From contig JADCRB010000001.1 in NCBI GenBank assembly GCA_021464245.1, positions 8,370,513 through 8,434,512 on the forward strand: a stretch of DNA of 64,000 nt, given 5' to 3'. Positions 13,825-30,191 of the stretch are shown here, one piece after another. Position 1 is the first letter of the stretch. Each line of letters starts with the position of its first letter. This DNA is from Carallia brachiata (lineage: Eukaryota > Streptophyta > Magnoliopsida > Malpighiales > Rhizophoraceae). The translations under genes and the position numbers were made by a program. The notes beneath the pieces were generated by a model. It was not told the origin of the DNA. It did no database searches and saw only the letters and a list, made by a program, of their open reading frames with translations.

Positions 13825-14326
13825 GGGGATAAATATTTTTAAAGTCCTAAACCTTTAGATTTTTTTACGTTTGAATCCTAAACCTTTTTAACATTTCATT
13901 TGAGTCCTAAATCTTTCAATTTTTTACTATATCAGTCCTTTAAATTACGAAAAGTAGTCAATCTATTAATAAGTGAGTTTAATTTAATAAAAATCATTTA
14001 AAAAAGTTTAAATACATGAGTTAAATATTTTTTTCATCAACAAAATATGCATATTAAATATTTTTTTAATTAACAAATATACGAATTAAATAGGCAACAT
14101 GTATATTTTTTTATAAAAAAGACATTCAATTCATATATTTAATCTTTTTTAAATAATTTTTTGTAAAGTTAAAATTATTTTTTAATAGATTGATCACTTT
14201 TGTTAAACAGATGGACTAATTTGGTAGAAAATCAAAAAATTTAGGACTCAAATGAAATGTCAAAAAGGTTTAGGACTCAAACGTAAAAAAACCTAAAGGT
14301 TTAGGACTAAAAAAATCCTTATCCCC
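13825..14326. mobile_element. Non-autonomous DNA transposon with about 120-bp terminal inverted repeats
   Basis: The first 120 or so bases (GGGGATAAATATTTTT, then AGTCCTAAACCTTTAG and TTTGAATCCTAAACC) match the reverse complement of the last 120 (GGGGATAAGGATTTTTTT, AGTCCTAAACCTTTAG, TTTGAGTCCTAAACC) with few mismatches. Both ends are flanked by the direct repeat TTGATTAT, extendable to TTGATTATG, at 13817 and 14327. An 8-base duplication would fit hAT, a 9-base one would fit Mutator-like elements; the long TIRs favour the latter. The interior is AT-rich without a frame. A related, more decayed copy lies at 32146-32447. Confidence 0.8.
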
Positions 14327-14482
14327 TTGATTATGGTACTTCTTGTTTATAGCAAATATATAATTCACCGTAGTTATTTCCACTGTTCTCCATGACTCCA
14401 TTATTTGCGATCGACCTGCAATATTTTTCTCACAACAAAAGACGGGGGACAGTAAAGTCCCTAGCAGAAAACAAAAAAACAA

Positions 14483-14502
14483 ACACACACACACACACTC
14501 AC
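14483..14502. repeat. CA microsatellite
   Basis: A short CA dinucleotide run lies about 60 bases beyond the stop codon of the aquaporin gene, on its 3' side. Confidence 0.8.
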
Positions 14503-14560
14503 ACAACGGAAGCTAAGTAGCACAATGGAAAATAGAGATCGATGATGGAGGTGGAGGGCA

Positions 14561-15846
14561 CTAATAAGCTTCTTCCTCCACGGGAAGTGGATGATGAGAT
14601 CTTATGATGAAGAAATTCTCATAGATAAAACCAGCAAGGCCACCGCCAATAAGGGGCCCAACCCAGTACACCCAGTGATCCTTCCAGTCCCAGCTAGCCA
14701 AAGCTGGCCCAAAGGACCGTGCTGGGTTCATGGAGGCCCCCGAGAAAGCTCCGCCGGCAAGGATGTTAGCCCCCACTACAAACCCCGTAAGCATTGGACC
14801 CAGCCCATCAATAGATCCTTTCTTCGGATCCACAATTGTTGCATAGACCGTGAACAACAACGAGAACGTCAGCACTATCTCCCAAATCACCCCCTGAAGG
14901 TATCCCACGCTACTTGCAAGCGAATGTATTGGGGTCTCCTGCGCAATAGCAAGGTCTTAGATGAATTTTAAGTTACAATATTTAAGTAATAATAAAATAT
15001 CGATAAAATAATACATATCATTTAATAATTAAAATTTAAATTAAAGAAAAATAAATAAGTTGTTAGATATCGTTAAAAAAATTATATAACTATTTTATTA
15101 CTACTTAATATTAAATTGTGCAGTAAACTCTCTTACGAATTAAACGTGCCTAGGAAATAAAATTAACTCCAAGTCCCAACACTTATCAAAAGTTGTCATT
15201 GATGACCAAATAATGCCATTACCAGTCCTCCTGTGAGATATCTGAGAAGCAAACAAGCAGCAGAAGATGCTAACAATTGGTCAATCCAATAAAGGATGCT
15301 TCTGACAACAGTGATGTGACCGCCGGCGAGGAGGCCGATAGTGACGGCCGGGTTGAGATGGCCACCAGAAATGCGACCGGCTGCTATCATCACTCCCACA
15401 ACAAGCGCATGTGCCACAGCCACAGCAAACAATCCCACCAACGTATTCTCTGCTAGTTTGTCTGTCCACCAAAATATACACACGCGCCCAATGACCACAT
15501 GCAGTGAGCTAGCTAGACTTATAATTGAATTACGAGCTATATATATATAAATTAAACCATGCACCACTCGTCTAGGAAATGAACCTGATCATGATTCAAG
15601 TTGCAAAAACAAGATTAAGTCAAATTCAACACCCGCAAATTAAACATGGGGTTTTTTATTTTTTATTTTTATGTGGGGGGGATTGTCAAAGTTGTAAGTG
15701 AAATTTTGTTGAAATGTACCGGAGGCCATGGCGGATCCAACCCCTGCAAACACGAAGAGGAAGGTGACGATAAACTCGACGATAAGGGCTTTTATGCAGT
15801 CGGGATGGGCGGCCTCTCGTAAAGATCCGAAGGCGATTTTGGCCAT
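14561..15846 (-). CDS. TIP4-1: Tonoplast intrinsic protein, TIP4;1-like aquaporin
   Basis: Channel of the vacuolar membrane passing water and probably small solutes. Three exons on the minus strand: 15720-15846, 15223-15461 and 14561-14938, joined in phases 1 and 0 with GT-AG borders, giving 247 residues, the usual TIP length. The ORF opens [20 protein letters not shown]; a GTG two codons upstream is not a plausible start. Both NPA motifs are present (HLNPAV at 79-81 and SMNPARS at 193-195). Aligning with known aquaporins, the aromatic/arginine filter reads His60, Ile181, Ala190, Arg196, the combination described for TIP4. The tail EEEAY is acidic. No frame errors were found. Family call is secure; the TIP4 subgroup rests on the filter and on overall resemblance. 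Confidence 0.95.
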
Positions 15847-15984
15847 CGTCACCTGCTATTCTCGATCGCTGATGATGATATCCCAGTGACGGACTAGGTA
15901 GATAGAGCCAGCAGCCACTAGTTGTAAACCTTTAATGAGTTGAGCGGGATGGCTTGACAGACAGTAATGCTTTATTGTGTGAGT

Positions 15985-15994
15985 GTTTATAAAG
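15985..15994 (-). promoter_or_regulatory. Possible TATA box of the TIP4 gene
   Basis: On the gene strand the sequence reads CTTTATAAAC, about 140 bases upstream of the ATG, a reasonable distance for a plant TATA box with a short leader. This is positional inference only. Confidence 0.4.
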
Positions 15995-15999
15995 ACTTA

Positions 16000-18200
16000 G
16001 TCCAATAATTTTTTTTTTCAACGATTAAAAAAGACGCACAATGAGAATGTGTTCATCGCAACTATAAATTCAAACCTATCATCTTAGTCGTCCGTTATTA
16101 TGTTCTTTTAACCATTTTTGTATGATAGATCTATTGTTAGAGTCCTGAGTGAATTTTCTTATATTTACCAACAAAATTAGTAAATCAAAATTTACCAATC
16201 TTTGCGAAACTTTTAATTATATTTAACAAAATTCTCTTTATTTAAAAATGTCAATAACAATACGAGAATTCGAATTTAAATCAATGCAAAAAAAGAATCA
16301 CTAAATTAGCAACTCGGCTACCACCAGCTAATCGCAATAACACCAGGTAATGCCTCAGCAATTCATTTGTCTTTTTTTTTTTTCTTTGTGAACCAAGCAA
16401 TTCATCTGTCTAATTATCTAATGGTTTGCCTAGTCCATGGCACGTTATCATGCAAATGCTCTATGCAATACAATACCCCTAATCTAGGGCCATAATTACG
16501 AGGATATCCATATGCCGTTGACTTGCATATTGTAAAGTTTACTATGACAAAGCCACGGTTAAAGGACATGGGAATTAGTTAGCAGTAGTTAAATGAAAAG
16601 CTGTGATTTCATTACATTAGGAATTAGTTAGCGCGTTGCGCGGGTTGAGTATTTTTTTTAATAAATTTAAAATAAATTGATATATATATATATATATATA
16701 TATATTTTGTATATATAATATTTATTTAGTCTTGTGCAGAGAGAATTGTTCAAAATATTATAAAGTTAGATTTTTCTTAAAATATCTGTCATCAAACAAA
16801 CACAATCAAGAATTTAAATAAGATATAATGACTATAATAAAAACAAATCGATGAGTTAAATAAGAAATAACAGTTATGGTAGAAATTAATTAAGGACTTA
16901 AATATAAAATGCTAACTATAATGGAAATTAAAAAAAATAAATCATAATAAAAATTAAATGGAAATTAAATCATAATTGAAAATAATAATCATAATAAAAA
17001 TTAATCAGGTAATAATGAAATTTAAAAAATAAATCACTTTAATTTAGAAATTAATGAGTATTAAATAAATAAATAATTAAACTATTTTGATATTTAGGTA
17101 ATTAAAGGAAATTTTATATTCTTTATCCACGTGACAACTTGATTTAAATTTTAAAGAGAAGCTTTCTCTCTAGGAGACCTAATTTATTCCTAAAAGGGCA
17201 AAGCAGAGAAAAAAAAAACGAAGAAGGAAAAGTTACCAATAAAAAACCATACCAACAAATAAATTATAAAATAAAAAATAAATCGGCAAAAAAGGAAAAC
17301 AGTTAGAATATACAATTTCCCAGTGGCTAGTGCAAACTCTGCCAATACAGTGCCATAAGTATCCCATTCATTGTATCCAGCAACTGCATCATTGATTTTT
17401 CCACTTACTAAAATATGGAAATGCTTAACTGTTTGTATTTGACAAACACCATGACCCAAAACTGAAGGATCGAGTCATGAGCTTCACGTGCATAACAATT
17501 TCAGGTTTATGTCATTCGAAAATAAAAGGATATAATATCATAAAACCACAATTATAGTCTCACATATAATTAGGGTCAATTAAAAATCAATTAAGAACTA
17601 AAAAAATGAAAAACAAATTGAATACCTACTGTTCATATCAAGAACCTTCAAGACCTTGAGATTAACCTCCCTCATTCCCTCTTGCTGGTATCTAGAACCA
17701 GAAAGAATAAGAAAGACAAAAAAACGAAACATATTCAGATTTTAACATAATAGTTAATAATTATACAAATAATGTTACCAACATCGTCAGGGCTGTCACT
17801 TTTTTCACACTCCATAATTTTCTATGGAAATTGATGGAATCAGAGTACATAATTGGCAAATGTGTGGCGCTGGAGAAGATTATTGGAATAAATAAAAGCA
17901 GTTGTTGGTGGAGGTGTGTCGCTGGCCAGGATTTTTAGATCTTACTAGAAGAAGGAGATAAACAGATGGAAACGTAATTAGATAAAAAGTTTCCGTTTTT
18001 TTATTTTATTTATTATGACTCATTAAGTAATAAACATTATGACGTTTAATGGGCTAATAAATGAGGACGGTATGTATTTTATTTATTTAATTTATTTATC
18101 ATTTTTGGCACAACCCATACCACCCAAAAAAAAAAGGAAAAAAATTGGATAATGAGAGAGAGTAAAAGAAGAATTATTATTTAATTAATTGTTCATTGCT
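16000..18200. other. Gene-free region with a TA run and an unrecognised open frame
   Basis: Contains a TA microsatellite at about 16679-16704 and a GC-rich island GCGCGTTGCGCGGGTT near 16632. On the minus strand, 17190-17459 encodes 89 codons including VSGKINDAVAGYNEWDTYG and LAEFALATGKLYI. The composition of that stretch is protein-like, and another protein-like minus-strand stretch (REVNLKVLKVLDMN) lies near 17640-17690, so a decayed multi-exon gene is possible. I do not recognise the family and do not call a gene. Confidence 0.4.
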
Positions 18201-18206
18201 CTCTTA

Positions 18207-18775
18207 ATGAGAGAGGGACGTTGGAGGAACAGTAGGTAAAAAGTTTTCATTTTTTATTTTAATTTATTGTTATTATTTAATACTCTTTCTGTTACAAAAA
18301 AGAATTTTGTGATGGACGATAGGGTTAAAAAATTAAACATTGATTTTAGACATTAGTTTCTTTGGTTAATAATGAGAGAGGGAATAAATTTGATAATTAG
18401 ATAATAATAATAAATTTTAAAAAATAAATAAGAACAATTGTTGATTGATTGCCAAATGGCACCTAAGATTAAGGAGAAAGTGAGAGAGGGACGCTAGAGG
18501 GATGGTAGGTAAAAAGTTTTTATTTTTTAATTTTGTTTATTTAATTAATTGTTCTTTTATTGTTATTATTTAATACTCTTTCAGTTATCAAAAAGGATTT
18601 TGCGATGGCCGTTAGGGTTAAAAAATTAAACATTGATTTTAGACATTAGTTTCTTTGGTCAATAATGAGAGAGAGGAAAAAAAATTTGATAATTAGATAA
18701 TAATAATTAGTTTTAAGAAATAAGTAAGAAAAATTCTTATTTGATTGCTAAATGACACCTAAGATTAAGGAGAAA
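18207..18775. repeat. Two-copy tandem repeat, period 273 bp
   Basis: The block starting GAGAGAGGGACG near 18210 is repeated starting at 18482. Shared landmarks in the same order are GGTAGGTAAAAAGTTTT-like text, TTATTATTTAATACTCTTTC, GGGTTAAAAAATTAAACATT, GACATTAGTTTCTTTGGT, AATAATGAGAGAG and CACCTAAGATTAAGGAGAAA. Copies differ by scattered substitutions and small indels. No coding frame is conserved. Confidence 0.85.
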
Positions 18776-21700
18776 CTTTCTCTAAATTTCTCTTTTGTAC
18801 TAATTAAATAGATTTACACATTTGTACGTTCAAAAAAATACATATATGTGATCAATTTTCGTGTGTCTCTGTGATAAATTTACTTATTACATTATCAATC
18901 ATTATGGATATTGATTTACTAGTTTTAGTTATTTAGACATAATTGTAGTTTATAATGAAATTAGAATTATATATCGACGGTCCTGATAGAATAATATGAA
19001 CTAAAATCTAAAATGCATCTAAAACACATCAAATTAATTACATGCATAATGAAAAAAAAAAAAAAAAACTCTTATAAACCGAATCCACAATGCAGGGGCT
19101 TCTAGAGCTCCTTAATTAAGAATTGATCGATCTACACTTTTCCAGAATTTTCTAATTCTACTTAGTTTTGTAGTGAGTAAAGTCAACTTAAGTTTGATAT
19201 AAATAAAAACCGAAAAATTCAAGTAAGATCCAATCAAAAAATAAAAAAGACAATATAAATATATATAGTCTAAAAAACATGTTTTATACTAAAACAAAAA
19301 TAATAAGATCATCGAACACCTTTTTAATCAGGCATCAATTCTTAAATCTTTACTTTCAAGTCAGATCCTTTTTGGCCTTCATGTTCCAGTGGGTTTCTTT
19401 CCACAATTTAATGTCACGCACGCTCAGAAGTCCCAGTTATACTTTTTCTAAAGCATAGACAATTATACCTGGTGCATCATTATTGATCCCACCAGACACA
19501 TAAAAGCCAAGATCCTAAATTGGATTAAGTACTATTACGTAATTCATTTTTAATGAGATATAAATAAGTATATTATTTACCTGATAATATTTAACAATCT
19601 ATTTATTTATTTTTAAATTTAAATATAAATCATCTAATAATTTATAATACTATACATGTACCAATTGAGTTTTCCTTAAAATAATTGGTCAACATAGCCA
19701 CAATTCCTCTTTTTGGAATCTTTCTGCTTTCCATCTAGACACAGGAATTTATGAACAGTTTGCTTAAAAGCAGCGATCGGGCATAATCATACACCGGATG
19801 CCTTTTCCATCCCACCACCACAAAATCTGGGTTTGCTGCTGCTACACTGTTAATATATAGTTGACGAATTGAATGTCGTATTCAAAAACATGTGCTATGC
19901 TAGTGTGGAATCTCCGTGTCGTATTCTTCATATTTTTCTTTCTTTCTTCTTTTTTTCCATGGCAGCTTGGCCCATCGAATATTAATTATCGAGTAATGTT
20001 ATAAAACTAAAACTTATATGTGAGGGTTTTTGTGTCAAATAATATGTAATACAATGAATTTTTTTTCTTTTTTTTTTGTGAGTCTCTAGATCTGACTTGC
20101 ATTTTTTGCATTTGTTATTAATCTTAATTATTTACTCATTTATCACATCCTAGCTCAAAGATGCAAGCCCAAATTATTAGGGCGTGTAATAGCTAATTTG
20201 TTCTATACTAATTATATATAATATATTAGATATTTTATGTATGCAATAAAGATAATTTAAAAAATTACTTTTAATTAGCCAACTAATTTGTTTAAGACTA
20301 GAAAGCAATAAAAATAATTTTAATATAAAAGCAAACTCTGATTTCTATCTTTCACATTTAGGAATTTGGGAATGAGTTAGTGATTTAGGAGTTTAGTTGG
20401 TTTTGGTATCTAAAGGGGAAGTGCAGCTCCGCAGATTTTCTTCCTAGTTTAGAAATACTCTTGCAACTAGTCCTGTAGAATTTTGTTTGATCAATAATTT
20501 AGAAACACGAATTTGTGTAGCCCACTCTGCCTATGTCCCACGACCACGCACCACTAGGTTACTGTTCAATTCACTGTTTAAGACATACGACGATAAGAGT
20601 AGCCACTGGGAATGGTCAAATAGATTCAACTTATTGTAACCCGCTCTCTGTCTATGTTTTAATTAGGGCAGACTGTTCAAAAAAACTAAGAATTTTGTTA
20701 ACTAATAAAATTGAGCTAAATTTTTGGTTTAATTTTGATTTTGAATATTATACAAAATCGTGGTTAATAGAACCGAATGAAAATATTTTATATATAGAGA
20801 TTATTGTGATGAGAAAAAATATTACTAATAGAACTATTAGCAATATCACAATTCACATTAAACTTTTTAAAGGTTTTTCATGGGAAAATGCCTTTGTTTG
20901 ATTTATTATCAATATATTTATGTGATTAAAAAAAATTTTATATAATAATGCCCATTTAATTTTAGTCGTTTTTTTATTCAATTCAAAGATTGATCAAAAT
21001 AAAAGAACAAAACAAAAGAAATATTAATAAATAATAAATTACATCAACTTAGATCAATAAAGGTGTCTATCAAATCTCAACTGTCTCATTAATAAAAAAA
21101 AAAAAAAAGATGCTTGTGTTTTTTTATTTAAATTTGTCCTTGTGCTTCAGTGAAACATTTGAAATATCTATGTACAAAAAAAAAAAAAAGAAATTTTGAA
21201 ATATATAAATAATAGGAATGTGTTAAGACATTCATTCACAATCACATGACAATAATTTTAGATTTAAAAATGGTATTATCTATGACACAACTGTGGTGCG
21301 TCATTCTGTAGCTCTGCGGGGTGATATTTGGCGACTTAACCGCCGAAAATTAAAAAAAAAAAAAGATTTAAAATTATTTTTGGTTAAATTAAAACACCGT
21401 CTGGTTTAACTTTTGATAAGTCAACCGTGTCCAATTGATAAAGACTAGTCAACCAGACCCATGCACATCCAATTGGCAAACCTACCTTATGGACGGAGCA
21501 GTTAAAGTTAGCTTTCCAATCAGTTTTGCTTTTGCATCACAGTGCCACAATCGCAATTGACACCTTTGTACTACGTTGCCTTCCTTTTTGTTATGGATAA
21601 TGATTAAACACACTAATCTTATCTCCCAACTTTTCCCAATTTTCATCCAAAACTGATATTTTTTTGCCTACGTGGCTAGGTGGCAGTTTTTTTTTTTTTT

Positions 21701-23764
21701 CATTTTTTCCAAAAAAATGATTTAAAATAATATTTAGTATAAGTAATATTAAGTATTATTTAAAATTTATTTTTATTATAAAAATTACGTTTAATATAAC
21801 AATAAAAATTATTTAGAATTTATTTATTTAATTTTTAAAAAATTTAATTTTTATTGAAAAAATATAAAAAAAGGTGTCCAAACCAAAAACGACAAAGGAT
21901 AAAAACCACGTTGCACAGTCGGAAAAATGGTGTGAAAATCTGTGTCATTACCCTTTTGTTATTGCTTTTTTTTTTATTATTAATTTCTCCTTAAAGAATT
22001 CTAATTTTTTAATCTATCAAATAAAATTGTGAGTTTCTAATTCAAAGGAGATCGATAGTATGTTAATAAATATGAGATTGAGAGTTCAAACTCTTAATCT
22101 ACTCAACTATCTCCATTCTCTCCAACTAATTAATTTAGATTTCAGAAAAAATCAAAAAAAAAATCTATCAAACAAATAAAATTTAACAAAAGTCTTTTAC
22201 TGTTATTCATGTCTACCTCATTTCTCATAATCTTAAGCTTTCATCCCTAAGATAAGGATTGTCATTGGCTACTCTTAGTCAGTTAGTACTTTTAGTATTA
22301 ATAATATATATAGTTGTACTAAAATTACAATTAATTGCACTTTATTATCGCGTACGGTAAAATTGCATGACATATGAGTTGAGGTCCGAAACTTTTTCGT
22401 TGTAGATATGACCCTTCAGAATTGTAAGATCAAGTGGGCCACACGGCTAAACCAGCGGCAGAGCAAACGCCCTGGGGTTGGAGACCCTTCCAAAGTTGAC
22501 AATGTTGCTCTATCAGACTATCACCCGTATCGTCTGTCCGCCATCTTCTTCTTCCGGTTTCGCTAGATGACGTTTTTCTTTGCATGTTTAATGGGTTGTT
22601 GAGGCCGGCCGGCCTAGATGGTAATAATGCCATTTCTCAGATTAATTCTTTTATATGTTATTCAGCTTTGGGGCACAATACAAGGAAATATTAAAATGTA
22701 TGGTATGTTCCTGGAATCCGATAGGTTTCATCTAATTCTAAACCACACAAGTTGTCAGCTCCACAGTTTACAGTAGTTGTTTTCATTGTTAAATTTAAAT
22801 GACTTAACATTACTAATTTACTGATTGAATAATATCACACAATAATAAAAAGAAACGCATATACTAATTATAACATCTTAATTAATATGTTCACAAATTA
22901 CACAATAATTTGTAATTCTCAACTTGTTATATATTAAAATATAACAATTCCTACTTCGACTCTAATACGAAAAACATAACAATTAATCATAATTCTAGTG
23001 AAACACTAAATCTTAATTATAAACAAATCTGGTTTAATTTTAACATCCCTTTAATTCTGATTTAATCTCACAGTCTTTCGCAGCATTAATTTTAATTTCA
23101 CAGAATCTTTAAACTTCAACTTCATCATTCAAATCTACATCAAATCAACAATTTCATAATCTTAACTGAAAGTATAACTCTTCTTCAAATTGCTTTATAA
23201 TCTCCAAACAAACTTTCAAAACTTCACTAATATAATCATTAGGAGTCTCTTTAACAATTCTTTCTCTGAATTCTTCTAATCAATTTCAGCTGGGGTTTTT
23301 ATTTTATTTCACCAATTCTTCGTTAACCTTTTAATTTTTGAAGAAACTTGCAACAAACGACCTTCAATAAGGTCTAAAATTTTATTCTCCACGACACGTA
23401 ACTGAGAAATTATGACAAACGACCTTCAACACGGTCTGTGACTTCGTTCTCCACAACACGCAACTGTGAAATTGTAGAGTACATTCACTCTACTTCTTAA
23501 TTTGTTTTTCCAATAACAGGCGCCATATTTTACACAAATTGTACGAGGATTCTTCAATTTCAACTTTTATCTATATATAGACTTTCTAATAGAAAACAGA
23601 AACAAAACTTCAGAAAATTTTCGTGACATCAACATTTCAGAAATGAGATCATTTGGAAGTGAATGCAATTTTTTCCATCGAATGACAATCACTACGAAGA
23701 TAGGCATCAAATATTATTGTTGCGTAACATTGAAGAGAAGCCCTAATATCGTATGCTAAAAAAT

Positions 23765-23804
<40 letters not shown>

Positions 23805-25245
23805 TACAATTGACATAATCTAGATTTCAGAGAGTAGGTATTTTTTTTAAAGGAAAAAAATGAATTTGAGGGAGAACATAAGGTGGAAAATAACTACATT
23901 CAAAAATTAAAAAAAAAAAAAGAAAAATTATTTAATATGAGAGATTTGAGATAAAGAAACAAAAGAAAAAAGAATACATACCATATACAAGCAAGTTGAT
24001 TGAAGCAAAAGGAATACATACCAAATCCAAGCAAGTTTATTGAATGATGCAAGTGAGATATTATTTTATATACAAGAGTATATATATAAAATAGGCCAAC
24101 TAAGAGATATTAAAGAATATTACTTGCTTCAGACTAAAGGTTTTCAAAAAAAAAACGAAAGTTTACGTTAACCAACAAAATCAAATCAGAGGTTAGTTGA
24201 ACAAATTTTGTTATTAGTTAAGCGAACAGAATAAAAATCAAAATATTCAATTTAGTATCGATTTTGAATATTAAAAAAATTGTGGTTAACTAAACGGGAA
24301 TTAAAATGCTACTAGGTATATGTATTTTTATTTTTTATTCTAATAGTAAGAAAATATAATTAGCATAATAATTAGTGACAAATAAATATTAACAAAATAT
24401 TACTACATCTTATATAATCACTTATTTATTTTATATATAATGATAATTATAAATTTCTTTTAAAAACCATATAAAAAAAAATTTTACTTTTAAATTAAAA
24501 TTTTAAATTGATTTGTTATGAAATTTTTTAAATTTTAATTTTAATTGACCAAATCAGAATTAAATTTTTTAATAACTGAATTTTTAGTTTAGAAGCAATT
24601 TTAATTTTATATAGTCAAAAATTTTAGACCAAAAATAATTATATTAGTTGGAAAAAGATGTTAAATATCCTTATTCTTTTGATATCCGTCCGCATTACAT
24701 CCGTCTCTGTTTAGGCTTAGGAAGTCAAACCCGTTTTGCTCGCCATTTCATGGAACCCTGCAGTTCGACGTAGACAAGAAACCGTGGGAACATAGAACTT
24801 AGACTCCCAATCTATCTTATGGCATTTTATGGCACGCTATGTTCCCATGAATTTATGAGTCAACAAACATGCCAGACAACTTCTGGCAAGAGAATGAATA
24901 ACTAGTTCCTTTTATTTATTTATTTATTTCTTCACTAGAATGTCTATTGGATCATAAATTATAACAGTAAATCTTCACATAAATTCCACATCTTTCTTTC
25001 TTAGATTTGAATCTAAGATCTCTAAAATAATAATCTAAGTTCTAACCATTAAAGTCTTCACAAATGATAGTTCCTTTTCATTTTAGCCACATGCTTTTAT
25101 CAGTCTTAAAAGTCATTCCCACATCACCCACTGTGCAATCAACCCCCTCAATGTTTCAACCAGGCGATCGCAGTTTGTTGCGGAAAAGACCACCATCCAT
25201 CGCGATACTATCCCGCGACGCAATGAAAGCACTGTGATCTACTTG
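18776..25245. other. Gene-free AT-rich region with dispersed repeats
   Basis: No gene can be supported across 6.4 kb. There is a CA microsatellite at about 23768-23803. A related pair of repeats occurs at about 20670-20790 and 24160-24310: both have AATTTTGTTA, then TTTTGAATATTA, then CGTGGTTAA or TGTGGTTAA. Open frames at 20533-20901 (+) and 22430-22633 (-) have no recognisable similarity. The last few hundred bases before 25246 should include the 3' UTR of the tocopherol cyclase gene. Confidence 0.55.
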
Positions 25246-29759
<4,514 letters not shown>

Positions 29760-29890
29760 TATTAATTAATGCTATTTAACCTTACCACCACCAGCAGATT
29801 GATTGGCTCTAAAGATATGTTCGATTGACTGTATTGTTATCTACACAGAGAGATGTTGTACACTGCACAGTGGCTGGCTGGGCTCGCAGT

Positions 29891-29920
29891 GGAGCGGAGC
29901 GGAGCGGAGCGGAGCGGAGC
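29891..29920. repeat. Six copies of GGAGC in the VTE1 leader/promoter
   Basis: A perfect pentanucleotide repeat, GGAGC x6 on the plus strand (GCTCC x6 on the gene strand), sits 132-161 bases upstream of the VTE1 start codon. It is GC-rich in otherwise AT-rich surroundings, and likely lies in or just above the 5' UTR. Confidence 0.9.
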
Positions 29921-30191
29921 AATCGAAGAAACGGTGGTTGCGATGGACAGCAACGCAGACAGACAGCTGGGCTTAAATGTGGCGGCAAATTGGCCAGGGA
30001 GGCCAAAAGCGCCGCCTTGTCATCCTTCTACCAACTAAATGCATTTCCATTCAAACACGTCAAATTCAATTCTAAATTTAATTAGTCGACAGCTACATAA
30101 ATCTGTCATCATTATTTTTTATAGTAAACTTACCTGAAAAATCAAGTTATTCTATATATCTTTTCTAATCATTTAATCCCAAGCCAACTTA

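Noticed and set aside
15341..15550. Frames on the plus strand across the aquaporin exon
   Set aside because: Shadows of TIP4 exon 2 on the minus strand, which holds the NPA motif.
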